Positions 1 to 9,288 are shown, numbered from the stretch's first letter. The stretch: 15,266 nucleotides of DNA from JAAFIP01 sp043772355 (GCA_043772355.1 JAYVGI010000220.1:1-15266), one strand, 5' to 3'. The notes: a model not told the origin generated them from the sequence alone. Numbers and translations are program-made.

Positions 1-141
1 CAGCTCAGGCGGGTTGCAATGCTGCAAGGCCTGACCCACGATGCGGTACATGGTGCCCATCTCGCTGGCAGACAGCGAATGCCTGCGCCGCCACAGCGCG
101 ATCAAGGTGCTGCTTTCTTCGGTATCCAGTGTTTCTCTCAT
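1..141 (-). CDS. Unidentified protein, N-terminal 47 residues only
   Basis: The frame opens at an ATG at 141 and runs off the left edge, so only the first 47 residues are visible (MRETLDTEESSTLIALWRRR, continuing with RHSLSASEMGTMYRIVGQAL and ending near HCNPPEL). A good ribosome-binding site, AGGAG, lies about 8 nt upstream, which supports both the frame and the start. The fragment is acidic at first and then basic, and predicted helical, with no signal peptide or membrane segment. I do not recognise the family. The gene reads away from the isomerase terminator at 413-437 and has about 270 bp of AT-rich DNA upstream. The call as a real gene rests on the start, the ribosome-binding site and uninterrupted coding. 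Confidence 0.6.
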   Translation of the reverse strand, partial: MRETLDTEESSTLIALWRRRHSLSASEMGTMYRIVGQALQHCNPPEL

Positions 142-412
142 CCCCGTACTCCTAGAAAATTTGTTACTGCCTTAGTTTGCAATTAGCACAGTCGTAAGGA
201 TAGGTGAATTTAGTCACATCTCTGTTGTTATGTTGTGATGTATTACCAATAAAGTTTGTTTATGGTCGCTTGCAGTCAACAATTTACAGATTTCGTAAAA
301 TAAGTTCTACCGCGCACAGATTGGTTAAACGTAATTAAACCTTTTTATGTAATTTATGTTTACTTTCATAAAATTGCAAGCGGTTTTTTGACTCCTTTTG
401 ATTAAATGGGCG
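142..412. other. AT-rich intergenic region, probable promoter of the left-edge gene
   Basis: These 271 bp are clearly richer in A+T than the surrounding genes and hold no credible frame. Read on the minus strand they contain a TTGACT hexamer (around 268-275) followed by AT-rich DNA, but I cannot place a convincing -10 box at standard spacing. The region fits a promoter or leader for the gene at 1-141. No precise regulatory site can be supported. Confidence 0.35.
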
Positions 413-437
413 AAAAAAAAGCGGCCCGTAGGCCGCT
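413..437 (-). terminator. Rho-independent terminator of the isomerase gene
   Basis: Read on the minus strand, a perfect 7-bp stem (AGCGGCC with GGCCGCT) closes a 4-nt loop and is followed by a run of eight T. It starts about 24 bp after the isomerase stop codon, the normal position for an intrinsic terminator, and probably ends the minus-strand transcript carrying yciB, bolA and the isomerase. Confidence 0.85.
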
Positions 438-460
438 CGTCTTGCAAAGTGCTAAAAGCG

Positions 461-1237
461 CTATTCCACTTTGGCTTTATCGCGCATCTCTTTCTGGAAC
501 GCGCCCAGTTTTTGCTGCACCAGTTGCTGGCTGATTTGCGGTTTGACTTGTTCCATAGGAGGCAGCTGGGCTTGGCGTACGTCGTCCAGGCGGATGATGT
601 GGTAGCCAAACTGGCTCTTCACGGCCGCTTCGGTCATCTGGCCTTTGTCCAGTTTGGTCATGGCGTCGGAGAACTCTTTGACATAGCTGCCTGCATTGGC
701 CCAGTCCAAATCACCGCCATTGGCACCTGAGCCGGGGTCTTTGGAGCTTTTCTTGGCAATGTCACCAAACTTGCCGCCTTTTTTGATCTCGGCGATGATT
801 TTTTTAGCCTCTTCATCGGTCTCAACCAAGATATGGCTGGCGCGGTACTCTTTGCCGCCGTTGGCTGCTGCAAACTTGTCGTACTCGGCTTTCACGTCAG
901 CGTCGGTGACGGGGTTTTTCTTTTGGTAGTCGGCAAACAGTGCTCGGATCAAGATAGCCTGGCGGGCGAGTTCAAACTGAACTTTGTACTCATCCGTGGC
1001 ATCAATACCGCGTTTTTGCGCCTCTTGCATAAACACTTCGCGGTTGATCACTTCTTCTTTGATCTGTGCGGCCATTTCGGGCGTAACGGGCTTGCCTTGG
1101 GCGGCCACTTGTTGGCTCAGTGCCTCGACGCGGCTGGTGGGCACAGGCTTGCCGTTGACAATGGCCACGTTCTGCGCCCAAGTGGCGCTGGTGGCCAGGA
1201 CGGCCAGTGCCAGCGACGATAAAATCTGTTTTTTCAT
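461..1237 (-). CDS. Periplasmic peptidyl-prolyl cis-trans isomerase, parvulin type (PpiC/SurA/PrsA-like)
   Basis: A 258-residue protein that should catalyse cis-trans isomerisation of Xaa-Pro bonds and assist folding of exported proteins. Residues 1-21 form a signal peptide (KK, then a leucine/alanine core, cleavage likely after TWA). Residues about 25-125 resemble the helical SurA-like N-terminal chaperone region. Residues about 130-220 are the rotamase domain, with the family signatures ASHILV, GGDLDWA and the closing QFGYHIIRLDD. There is no lipobox, so it should be soluble in the periplasm. The ATG at 1237 has a ribosome-binding site AAGGAAAA just upstream. It lies 169 bp downstream of bolA on the same strand, an arrangement common in Burkholderiales, and ends at the terminator at 413-437. 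The family is secure; the orthologous name is not. Confidence 0.93.
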   Translation of the reverse strand: MKKQILSSLALAVLATSATWAQNVAIVNGKPVPTSRVEALSQQVAAQGKPVTPEMAAQIKEEVINREVFMQEAQKRGIDATDEYKVQFELARQAILIRALFADYQKKNPVTDADVKAEYDKFAAANGGKEYRASHILVETDEEAKKIIAEIKKGGKFGDIAKKSSKDPGSGANGGDLDWANAGSYVKEFSDAMTKLDKGQMTEAAVKSQFGYHIIRLDDVRQAQLPPMEQVKPQISQQLVQQKLGAFQKEMRDKAKVE

Positions 1238-1406
1238 GTGTTTTCCTTATGGTTGAGGCTGCTAGCCCCCTAAAGTATTGCGCGAGCAGCTATTAAAAAG
1301 TGAGTCAACTGATCAGATAAATGTGTGAGCCGATGGGTAGTTAAACAGCTAAAACCCACTGATAAGAATGGCGGGTAAAAAAATAGTTCACTACGGCACC
1401 AGTTCA

Positions 1407-1688
1407 TTACGCATTGTTCAGCGGCTCCACCTCAATGGCCAAAGCATGCAAACCTTGCGCTATAAATCCTTGGCACGCATCATACACAAGACGGTGATGT
1501 ACCACGCGGGTTTTGCCGGTAAATAATGGTGACGCAATACGCACGCGCAGATGCGTGCCAACGCCCGCACCGTCCGGGTTGCCTGCATGGCCTGCATGCG
1601 AGGCCGATTCGTCCAGCACTTGCACCTGGGTGGTGTGCAATGTGGTTTGCAAATGGGTGCGCACGGTGTCTGCGCTGGCCGGGCTCAT
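1407..1688 (-). CDS. bolA: BolA family protein
   Basis: A 93-residue cytoplasmic protein of the BolA/IbaG family. Family members bind [2Fe-2S] clusters together with monothiol glutaredoxins, and in enterobacteria BolA also acts in stress response and cell-shape regulation. The C-terminal signature HRLVYDACQGFIAQGLHALA, with conserved His and Tyr, is clear. The middle contains a His/Gly-rich stretch (residues about 29-45) that could contribute ligands but may simply be a loop. The ATG overlaps the stop of yciB in an ATGA (1685-1688), which indicates translational coupling. Whether it is BolA proper or a paralogue cannot be told from sequence alone. Confidence 0.9.
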   Translation of the reverse strand: MSPASADTVRTHLQTTLHTTQVQVLDESASHAGHAGNPDGAGVGTHLRVRIASPLFTGKTRVVHHRLVYDACQGFIAQGLHALAIEVEPLNNA

Positions 1689-2230
1689 CGCTTGGCCTCT
1701 TCATCCGCAGGTTGCAGGTATTTGGCAATGTACAGGCCTTGCGCGACCAAAAACACCAGCGGAAAAGCGTAGCCCCAAATCTTGAAATCCACCCATTGCT
1801 CGGTGGTGTAGTAGTAGGCTACAAAAGCGTTCAGCGCCGCCATCAGCAGGGCGTAGACCACCCAGGCAGCGGTAAGCTTGCGCCACACGCCGTCGGGCAA
1901 ATGCAACTGGCCGCCCAGCATCATTTTGAGAAAGTTCTTCTTGAAAAACCACAGGCCAATGCCCAAAGTCAGCCCCATACAGGTGTAGAGCACCGTCGGT
2001 TTGATTTTGATAAACCGTTCGTCTTGAAAACCCAAGGTGAGCGCGCCAAAACCCAGCACCAAGGCCAAGGTGACCTTGTGCATGGTTTGCAAGCGGCCGT
2101 CCAGTTTGTACAAAATAGCCATTTGCAACACGGTGGCGGCCATGATGACCCCGGTGGCGACATAGATGTTGTACATCTTGTACGCGCCGAAAAACAGCAG
2201 GATCGGCAGAAAATCGAGAAGTTGCTTCAT
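1685..2230 (-). CDS. yciB: Inner-membrane septation / intracellular-septation protein A family (YciB/IspZ)
   Basis: A 181-residue polytopic membrane protein. The N-terminal signature MKQLLDFLPILLFFGAYKMY is diagnostic of the YciB (IspZ) family, and five hydrophobic segments are visible. In enterobacteria YciB interacts with cell-elongation and division proteins and affects envelope integrity; the exact activity is unknown. Length matches the family (about 180 residues). It overlaps bolA by 4 bp and follows msrB by about 94 bp on the same strand, so the three may share a transcript. The start at 2230 is fixed by the conserved N-terminus; no strong ribosome-binding site is visible before it. 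Confidence 0.93.
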   Translation of the reverse strand: MKQLLDFLPILLFFGAYKMYNIYVATGVIMAATVLQMAILYKLDGRLQTMHKVTLALVLGFGALTLGFQDERFIKIKPTVLYTCMGLTLGIGLWFFKKNFLKMMLGGQLHLPDGVWRKLTAAWVVYALLMAALNAFVAYYYTTEQWVDFKIWGYAFPLVFLVAQGLYIAKYLQPADEEAKR

Positions 2231-2324
2231 AGGGGGTAATTATCTCAGGTCAGCGCCATGTTTTGAAACGCAAAAGGGCATTCTTGCGCGTTGGCGCAGC
2301 ATGGCGCGCTGTATCACATTGCAA

Positions 2325-2735
2325 TTATTTTGGCGCAAAACCCAGCGAGGCCGAGTTCATGCAGTAGCGCAGCCCGGTGGGCGCTGGCCCATCGGGAAAC
2401 ACATGGCCCAGATGCGCGCCACAGTCAGCGCAGTGCACCTCAGTGCGCTTCATGAAAAAATAGCCATCCACCTTCTCCCCCACGGCTTGCGCGTCCAATG
2501 GTTTGAAAAAGCTCGGCCAGCCGGTGCCACTGTCAAACTTGGTAGCAGAGTCAAACAGCGGCTTGTCGCAGCAAATGCAGGTGTAGGTGCCTGAGGCCTT
2601 GTTGCCGTCGAGCTTGCCTGTAAAGGCGCGCTCAGTGGCCTCGTGGCGTGTCACGTCAAACGCCATGGGCTCTGCGCCCTTGGCGGTCAGGGTGGCGCGC
2701 CATTGGTCGTCGGTTTTGGAAATTGGGTATGTCAA
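2325..2735 (-). CDS. msrB: Peptide-methionine (R)-S-oxide reductase
   Basis: A 136-residue MsrB, which reduces the R epimer of methionine sulfoxide in proteins. Two CxxC zinc pairs are present (C53/C56 and C102/C105), as are SGTGWPSF around residues 69-76 and the catalytic cysteine C125 in RYCMNSASL. The start appears to be TTG at 2735: a GAGG lies 8 nt upstream and the N-terminus YPISKTDDQWRATL matches the usual family start, whereas the next ATG (residue 24) would cut into conserved sequence. No signal peptide, so cytoplasmic. It lies downstream of selO on the same strand, separated by the inverted repeat at 2768-2951, and upstream of yciB. All catalytic and zinc residues are intact. Confidence 0.96.
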   Translation of the reverse strand: MTYPISKTDDQWRATLTAKGAEPMAFDVTRHEATERAFTGKLDGNKASGTYTCICCDKPLFDSATKFDSGTGWPSFFKPLDAQAVGEKVDGYFFMKRTEVHCADCGAHLGHVFPDGPAPTGLRYCMNSASLGFAPK

Positions 2736-2767
2736 GGTATTGGCCTCAAAAAAAGAAATTTAAGTCA

Positions 2768-2951
2768 GGACGCAGAGGACGCAAAAGTTACGCAAAGGAC
2801 GCAAAAGAAGAAAAGAAGAAAAGAAGAAAAAGAAAAAAATGAATTCAAAAGCCCGCCAAGCTCAATAAATATCTAAAGATGGCGACATCATTTTCGTATT
2901 TTTTGGTTTTCTTTTTGCGTCCTTTGCGTAATTTTTGCGTCCTCTGCGTCC
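2768..2951. repeat. 40-bp inverted repeat pair between selO and msrB
   Basis: The left arm (2768-2807) begins GGACGCAGAGGACGCAAAAG and the right arm (2911-2951) is its reverse complement with one substitution and one extra A. Each arm is itself made of GGACGCA-type sub-repeats. The arms are separated by about 103 bp. A nearly pure purine run of AAGAA units (about 2803-2839) follows the left arm directly. The right arm starts 22 bp after the selO stop, so the structure could stop or slow selO transcription. GGACGCAGAGG-like repeats occur between genes in many bacterial genomes, so this is probably a dispersed element, not specific to this locus. Confidence 0.8.
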
Positions 2952-2973
2952 GGTATCCGTATTTGCATTTACG

Positions 2974-4419
2974 TCAAGAAGAGCAGGAAATTTCAATAGT
3001 GCCAGCCCAGTCCGGCGGAAATGCCGCATAAGCCTCCATGCCCGCCATGGCTGTATATGGGGATTGCAACAGCCCAAGCAAGCGTTCGACTTCAGAAAAG
3101 TCTTTTTGTTTCGCCTTTTGAATGGCTTGTTCGCCCAAATGGTTACGCAGCACATACACCGGGTTGGATTTTTGCATCAAATCAGCCATCAGCCCTCTGT
3201 CCAATGGCGCAAGCCGCTCTGAATAGCCTAGCAGCCAGGCATCCCAAGACTGCCGATCCAAAAACAAATCGCGCACTGGCTCCCAGTCGTTGCTGGTCAC
3301 GCTGCTCGTCATGCGGCTCCAGAAGATGGTGTAGTCCACCTTGTTTTGCGCCAAGAGTTTAAGGATGCCTTCGATCAGCGCTTTGTCGCCCTCAATGCCC
3401 ACGGCCAAGCCCAGTTTGTGGCGCATGCGCATCTCTAGCTGCTCGGGGAAGATGTGCTTGAAGGGCTCCAGTGCGGCCAGGGCTTCGTCTTGTTCGCCCT
3501 TTTCGTTGATCAAGGGCAGCAGCGCCTGGCCTAGGCAAAACAGGTTCCAGTAGGCGATGTTGGGCTGGCGGTTGTAGCTGTAGCGGCCACCGGTGTCGCT
3601 GTGGTTGCAGATGTGGGCTGGGTCAAACACGTCTAAAAACTGGAACGGGCCATAGTCAATCGTCAGGCCCAGGATGCTCATGTTGTCGGTGTTCATCACG
3701 CCGTGGCAAAAGCCCACCGCCTGCCACTGCGCCACCATGATGGCGGTGCGCTCGCTCACGGCTTGCAGCAGGGCGGCGCAGGGGTTGGCGGCATGCGTGC
3801 AATCGGGGTAATAGCGGGTAATGACGTAGTCTGCCAGGGCTTTCAGCTCCACATGCAAGTTGTTGTAGGAGAAATGCTCAAAATGCCCGAAGCGGATAAA
3901 GCTGGGCGCGCAGCGGGTGACCACCGATGCCGTCTCAATTTCTTCGCGCCGCACCGGTTGGTCTGAGCCTGTCACGCACAGCGCCCGTGTGGTGGGTATG
4001 CCCAGGCCGTGCATGGCCTCAGAGCATAAGAACTCACGGATCGAGCTGCGCAGCACCGCGCGACCATCGCCCATGCGCGAGTAGGGCGTGAGGCCCGCGC
4101 CTTTGAGCTGGATCTCCCAACCGTGGGTCATTTCACCCAAAAGAATCGCCCGCCCATCGCCCAATTGCCCCGCCCATTGACCAAACTGGTGCCCGCTGTA
4201 AACACTGGCCAGCGGTTGGGAGCCGGTAAGCAGCAGGTTCCCCGTCAGGGCCTGCAAGGCTTCTTGGGATTGCATCCATTCATCCGACAGCCCCAATTCG
4301 CGGGCGACGGCACGGCTGCGGCCCACCCAGTAGGGGGCGACTAAGGGGGTGGGCTCCAGCGGGGTGAAGAAAGCTTTGCCCAGTTGGGCAAAGCGTTGGT
4401 GGGGTGGCGAAAACTGCAT
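2974..4419 (-). CDS. selO: Protein adenylyltransferase SelO (YdiU/UPF0061 family)
   Basis: A 481-residue pseudokinase-fold enzyme. SelO proteins transfer AMP from ATP to Ser, Thr or Tyr of target proteins and are tied to redox homeostasis. Visible signatures are SGHQFGQWAGQLGDGRA (from about residue 75), K106 in LKGAGLTPYSRMGDGRAVLR, S-IREFLCSEAMHGLGIPTTRA, the active-site segment HGVMNTDNMSI (D245, N246) and D255 in DYGPF. The C-terminus ends SCSS, matching the bacterial Cys form of the motif that is selenocysteine in animal SelO. I start at the ATG at 4419 (MQFSPPHQRFAQLG) because the family begins there; the frame stays open 16 codons further (to 4467) without family resemblance. It is the first gene of the minus-strand block leading into msrB. 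Confidence 0.95.
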   Translation of the reverse strand: MQFSPPHQRFAQLGKAFFTPLEPTPLVAPYWVGRSRAVARELGLSDEWMQSQEALQALTGNLLLTGSQPLASVYSGHQFGQWAGQLGDGRAILLGEMTHGWEIQLKGAGLTPYSRMGDGRAVLRSSIREFLCSEAMHGLGIPTTRALCVTGSDQPVRREEIETASVVTRCAPSFIRFGHFEHFSYNNLHVELKALADYVITRYYPDCTHAANPCAALLQAVSERTAIMVAQWQAVGFCHGVMNTDNMSILGLTIDYGPFQFLDVFDPAHICNHSDTGGRYSYNRQPNIAYWNLFCLGQALLPLINEKGEQDEALAALEPFKHIFPEQLEMRMRHKLGLAVGIEGDKALIEGILKLLAQNKVDYTIFWSRMTSSVTSNDWEPVRDLFLDRQSWDAWLLGYSERLAPLDRGLMADLMQKSNPVYVLRNHLGEQAIQKAKQKDFSEVERLLGLLQSPYTAMAGMEAYAAFPPDWAGTIEISCSS

Positions 4420-4569
4420 AGGGCTATTGTCTCTTATCCCTTTGGCGCGCGCTGTACACGGTGCCATGCGGTGTGCCGGGTGCGCTCTGGGTGGTCAATT
4501 CAGGCCCACGGCGTGCGTTGCGTGAGGAGCTGCCCGAAAACCGATTTGCTTCATAAATCGTAGCGACTT

Positions 4570-4821
4570 GTCTAAGCAGGCCTGTGGGGTACACAGGATA
4601 AGTCCAATAATTGATGGGTTTACAGCTTCAGCGGCGCTGAGCGGCGTTGTAGCCGCCAGAACCACGACTACCCGCTGCTCACTAGAGCCTGACCGCTATG
4701 TATTGCGTAGCGTATAAGTTATATTTCTCCATGGCTAACAGCTGATAGATACCAAAAAAAGCTCAAAATCGCCGTTCTGGAGCGTTCTGGAAGCTTGAAA
4801 ATCGACTGACAACTGCAAATG
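4570..4821 (+). repeat. Dispersed ~255-bp repeat, copy A, upstream of the acyl-CoA ligase
   Basis: From GTCTAAGCAGG to CTGCAAATG this segment aligns with 8565-8825 in the same orientation. Long shared blocks include GGGGTACACAGGATAA, AATAATTGATGGGTTTACAG, GCCGCCAGAACCACGAC and AGCTCAAAATCGCCGTT, with substitutions and small gaps between them. No frame in it is conserved between the copies, so it is non-coding. It fills most of the 477-bp gap between the divergent selO and acyl-CoA ligase genes and ends 75 bp before the ligase start, so it must contain or abut the ligase promoter. In the remaining gap (4420-4569 and 4822-4896) I see only the ligase ribosome-binding site. Confidence 0.88.
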
Positions 4822-4896
4822 GATCGGGGATTCCCGCAGGCCAGCGCGCTGTGCTTTGCGGGATACTATGGGCATTACTTCCAAGGAGATATCCCC

Positions 4897-6525
<1,629 letters not shown>

Positions 6526-6549
6526 GCCGGTTTGCAAACAGGCTACGCC

Positions 6550-8091
6550 ATGGACAGAAGAGTTTTTCTGCACGCCGTGGGTGGCTCTGCCCTGATGGCC
6601 GCCACCGGGCGGCTGGCAGCGCAAACCATTGCGCACAACCCTTTCACCTTGGGTGTGGCATCTGGCTCACCCTCGGTAGACGGGTTTGTGTTGTGGACGC
6701 GTTTGCTGGCCGCTGCGGGCGGCGAGCCGCTGCCCAGCACGCCGATCGAAGTGCGCTGGGAGCTGGCCACAGACGCGCAGTTTCAGCGCATCGTGCAGTC
6801 GGGCGCGGCCATCGCACTGCCAGACTTTGCTCACAGCGTGCACATCGAAGTGGCGGGACTGCCCGCCAGCAGCGCACGCTACTGGTACCGCTTTATGCTG
6901 GCCGATGCCGTCAGCACCGTGGGCCGTACCCGCACACTGCCCCCGATGGCCAGCACGGAGCGCCTCAACTTCGCACTGGCCTCCTGCCAAAATTATGAGC
7001 ACGGCTACTTTGGTGCCTACCGCCACATGGCGCAGGAAGACCTGGACTGCGTGGTGTTTGTGGGTGACTATATTTACGAATACGGCATCACCCCCAACCG
7101 CGTGCGCCAGCACAACAGCGCCACTTGCACCACGCTGGATGCCTACCGCGCACGCTACGCGCTGTACAAGTCAGACCCCGACTTGCAACTGGCCCACGCC
7201 GCCTGCCCATGGATAGTGACCTGGGATGACCACGAGGTGTCCAACGACTACGCCAACGACCGTGGGGAGTCGAGCAGGGGTACGGAGTTTTTAGCCCGCC
7301 GCGCAGCCGCCTACCGTGCCTACTGGGAGCACCAGCCCCTGCGCCGCGCGCAAATGCCGCAAGGTGAGCACGCCCAGTTGTACCGCCGCTATGCCTGGGG
7401 ACAAACGGCCAACCTGCATATGCTGGACGCCCGCCAGTACCGCGACCACCAGGTGTGTACCCCAGCCGATCAAGGCGGCTCCCGCACCATTTACGACAAA
7501 ACCTGCCCCGAGCGGCTGGGCCCCAAGGGGAGCCTGCTGGGCGCGCAGCAAGAGGCTTGGCTGAACCAGGGCATGCAGCGCAGCACAGCAGCGTTTGACA
7601 TCGTCGGTCAGCAGTCCATCATGGCGCAAATGCGCATGACGACCCCGCGCGCACCTGAGCCGCAAGCCGCCGAAGGATTTTGGAACGACAGTTGGGACGG
7701 CTACCCAGCGGCGCGCAGGCGTGCGCTGGCGGCTTGGGGCACCAAGAAAAATGTGCTGAGCCTGGGCGGCGATGTGCATGCCACCTACATCAGCGATTTG
7801 CAGGCCGACTTTGACAACCCCGCCTCGCCAGTGTTGGCCACCGAAATTGTGGGCACGTCGATCACCAGCCCCAGTTGGCCCCAAGCCGTCACCGAGCGTG
7901 TGATGCGCAACAACCCGCACATAAAGTTTGGCAAAAGCGACCAGCGTGGTTACACGGTGCTGCAGGTGGATGCCAAAGCGGTGACTGTGCGACTGCGGGT
8001 AATAGACAACGCGCGGGTGACAGAGCCTGTCGTTAGTACGGCGGCCAGTTTTGTCGTGGAGGCGGACAGGCCGGGGGCTGTGAGAATTTAG
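6550..8091 (+). CDS. phoD: Secreted alkaline phosphatase, PhoD family
   Basis: A 513-residue phosphoesterase of the PhoD type, expected to release phosphate from phosphomono- or diesters outside the cytoplasm using Ca/Fe-type metals. The N-terminus MDRRVFLHAVGGSALMAA looks like a twin-arginine signal (RR followed by a hydrophobic stretch, cleavage near LAAQ). The PhoD N-terminal beta domain follows (FTLGVASGSPSVDGFVLWTR). Metal-site motifs are GDYIYEYG (D173), WDDHEVSNDYAND (D226, D227, H228) and GGDVHATY (D408, H410). I start at the ATG at 6550; an in-frame TTG at 6532 would add six residues ahead of the signal with no ribosome-binding site. It lies 24 bp after the acyl-CoA ligase stop, so co-transcription is likely, although no metabolic link between the two is obvious. 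Confidence 0.94.
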   Translation: MDRRVFLHAVGGSALMAATGRLAAQTIAHNPFTLGVASGSPSVDGFVLWTRLLAAAGGEPLPSTPIEVRWELATDAQFQRIVQSGAAIALPDFAHSVHIEVAGLPASSARYWYRFMLADAVSTVGRTRTLPPMASTERLNFALASCQNYEHGYFGAYRHMAQEDLDCVVFVGDYIYEYGITPNRVRQHNSATCTTLDAYRARYALYKSDPDLQLAHAACPWIVTWDDHEVSNDYANDRGESSRGTEFLARRAAAYRAYWEHQPLRRAQMPQGEHAQLYRRYAWGQTANLHMLDARQYRDHQVCTPADQGGSRTIYDKTCPERLGPKGSLLGAQQEAWLNQGMQRSTAAFDIVGQQSIMAQMRMTTPRAPEPQAAEGFWNDSWDGYPAARRRALAAWGTKKNVLSLGGDVHATYISDLQADFDNPASPVLATEIVGTSITSPSWPQAVTERVMRNNPHIKFGKSDQRGYTVLQVDAKAVTVRLRVIDNARVTEPVVSTAASFVVEADRPGAVRI

Positions 8092-8122
8092 CTGTTGTTG
8101 CGTTGAAAGGTACGCGTCTGCC

Positions 8123-8182
8123 TTGGTCACTTTGCGGCGTTGACCTTTAAGAGTACGCATCTAGCTTGGTCACTTTGCGGCG
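8123..8182 (+). repeat. Outer 43-bp spaced repeat of the left arm
   Basis: TTGGTCACTTTGCGGCG occurs at 8123 and again at 8166, exactly 43 bp apart; the preceding GTACGC-TCT is also repeated (8110 and 8153). The mirror end of the structure has two GTGACCAA copies in opposite orientation (9421-9433 and 9461-9473, 40 bp apart). These repeats mark the outer limits of the large inverted repeat. Confidence 0.75.
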
Positions 8183-8308
8183 ATGGAGGAATTTGCGCTG
8201 CAAAAATTTTACGAAAACACGCGGGTTAGTTGGTAGTCCTCTTGAGGTGATCCCCGCGCCTTTCTCCAGATTTTTCATCGCAAACACGCTCCATCACCGC
8301 TTGCTGAT

Positions 8309-8395
8309 TTGGTCGCTTTTGTCTCGTACTGGCTGTGTGATGGGCTCGAACTTGGTCGCTTTTGTCCCCCGCCCGCTGCGTGACGGGAATCGAGC
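8309..8395 (+). repeat. Two tandem 43/44-bp units in the left arm
   Basis: Unit 1 (8309-8351) and unit 2 (8352-8395) both begin TTGGTCGCTTTTGTC and end near GGG(C/A)xTCGA(A/G)C; a third, degenerate unit starts at 8396 with TTGGTGGTGCGCTT. The first 15 bp are identical in units 1 and 2 while the middles differ. The period equals that of the outer repeat at 8123/8166, whose units begin with the similar TTGGTCACTTT. Confidence 0.8.
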
Positions 8396-8447
8396 TTGGT
8401 GGTGCGCTTGAGTCTGGGAGCGCGCTGGCCGGAGTACTTTTCCGACT

Positions 8448-8472
8448 CCCTCTCCCGCATTGCGGGAGAGGG
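8448..8472. repeat. Palindrome CCCTCTCCCGCA-T-TGCGGGAGAGGG (REP-like) in the left arm
   Basis: A perfect 12-bp inverted repeat around a single central base, followed by GCTGGGGTGAGGGTGTC. This GAGAGGGCTGGGGTGAGGG signature recurs between genes in many proteobacteria and resembles REP-type elements. No T-run follows on either strand, so it is not a canonical terminator, though the hairpin would be very stable in RNA. Confidence 0.8.
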
Positions 8473-8564
8473 CTGGGGTGAGGGTGTCCCCCAGTACCAA
8501 CTCATAAGGCGCTACGCTGGTGTACACTGCGGCAACCTGCTCACTCTCTTTACCGTAGCACTCC

Positions 8565-8825
8565 GTCTAAGCAGGCCAGTGGGGTACACAGGATAAATCC
8601 AATAATTGATGGGTTTACAGCTTCAGCGACGCTGAACAGCATTTTTGCCGCCAGAACCACGACCACCAGCTCCCGGCGAGAACCTGCCCGCTATGTACTG
8701 AGTAGCTGCTAGGGTATATTTCTTGCTGGCTAAGAGCTGATGGAGACCAAAAATAGCTCAAAATCGCCGTTTTTGAGCGCTCGGGCAGCCTTGGGAGCCT
8801 GAGTATCGGCTGCGCACTGCAAATG
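8565..8825 (+). repeat. Dispersed ~255-bp repeat, copy B, at the left arm / centre junction
   Basis: Second copy of the repeat at 4570-4821, same orientation, from GTCTAAGCAGG to CTGCAAATG. Its first 28 bp also belong to the left arm of the large inverted repeat; the rest lies in the centre. Sequence beyond 8825 no longer matches copy A convincingly. The two copies bracket exactly the acyl-CoA ligase and phoD genes. No coding capacity is conserved. Confidence 0.88.
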
Positions 8826-9124
8826 CACCTGTTTGAGCGCGGATTTTATATCTTATTGGGCAGTAGCCAGCAAAAAACCTGCGGGAGACGCTATGGAATG
8901 TGGAGCGCCTGTTTTGTAGAAGACGGTCGGTGAACCTTCTGCGGGGCAGGTTTTCGGTGCACAGCGGCTGCGTACGGTACAAAACTCCAATTTTTAGTCT
9001 CCCCCTGTGTACCCCACTGACCTGCTTAGACGGAGTGCTACGGTAAAGAGAGTAAACGCATTGCCAGAGCGCAAACCACCGTAGCGCCTGATGGGTTGGG
9101 TGCTGGGAGACACCCTCACCCCAG

Positions 9125-9149
9125 CCCTCTCCCGCAGTGCGGGAGAGGG
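9125..9149. repeat. Palindrome CCCTCTCCCGCA-G-TGCGGGAGAGGG (REP-like) in the right arm
   Basis: Mirror copy of the palindrome at 8448-8472: the same 12-bp arms, only the central base differing, preceded by the reverse complement of GCTGGGGTGAGGGTGTC. The arms of this hairpin are among the best conserved parts of the large structure. Confidence 0.8.
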
Positions 9150-9202
9150 AGTCGGAAATGTGCTCCGGCCAGCGCGCTCTGCAGACTCCAATGCGTCACC
9201 AA

Positions 9203-9288
9203 GTTCGAGCCCATCACACAGCCAGTGCGAGGCAAAAGCGACCAAGTTCGAGCCCAGCACTCAGCGAGCGGGAGACAAAAGCGACCCA
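9203..9288 (-). repeat. Two tandem 43-bp units in the right arm
   Basis: Units 9203-9245 and 9246-9288, read on the minus strand, begin TTGGTCGCTTTTG and TGGGTCGCTTTTG and end GGGCTCGAAC. A partial unit (TTGGTGAC) precedes at 9195-9202. They are the mirror image of the units at 8309-8395. The unit order between arms is shuffled: the minus-strand unit CTCGCACTGGCTGTGTGATG matches unit 1 of the left arm but lies in second place. Confidence 0.8.

Noticed and set aside
4819..4896. Upstream ATG at 4819 as the start of the acyl-CoA ligase
   Set aside because: The added 26 residues overlap the end of repeat copy A and lack family similarity, while 4897 has a well-placed AAGGAG and the conserved N-terminus.
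7291..8160. Open frame of 289 codons on the minus strand
   Set aside because: Antisense to phoD, low-quality composition, and no ribosome-binding site; phoD motifs are clearly on the plus strand.
8309..8395. 43-bp repeats with conserved starts and variable middles resemble a CRISPR array
   Set aside because: Only two full units per arm, units adjoin without unique spacers of normal length, similarity extends through the supposed spacers, and no cas genes are in the window.
8448..8472. Palindrome as the transcription terminator of phoD
   Set aside because: It is more than 350 bp past the stop codon, is not followed by a T-run, and has a mirror copy in the other arm, so it is better described as a repeat element.
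8870..8955. AAAACCTGC and GCAGGTTTT in the centre of the large repeat as a hairpin or terminator
   Set aside because: Only 9 bp of pairing at about 70 bp distance with no supporting T-run or conserved context.
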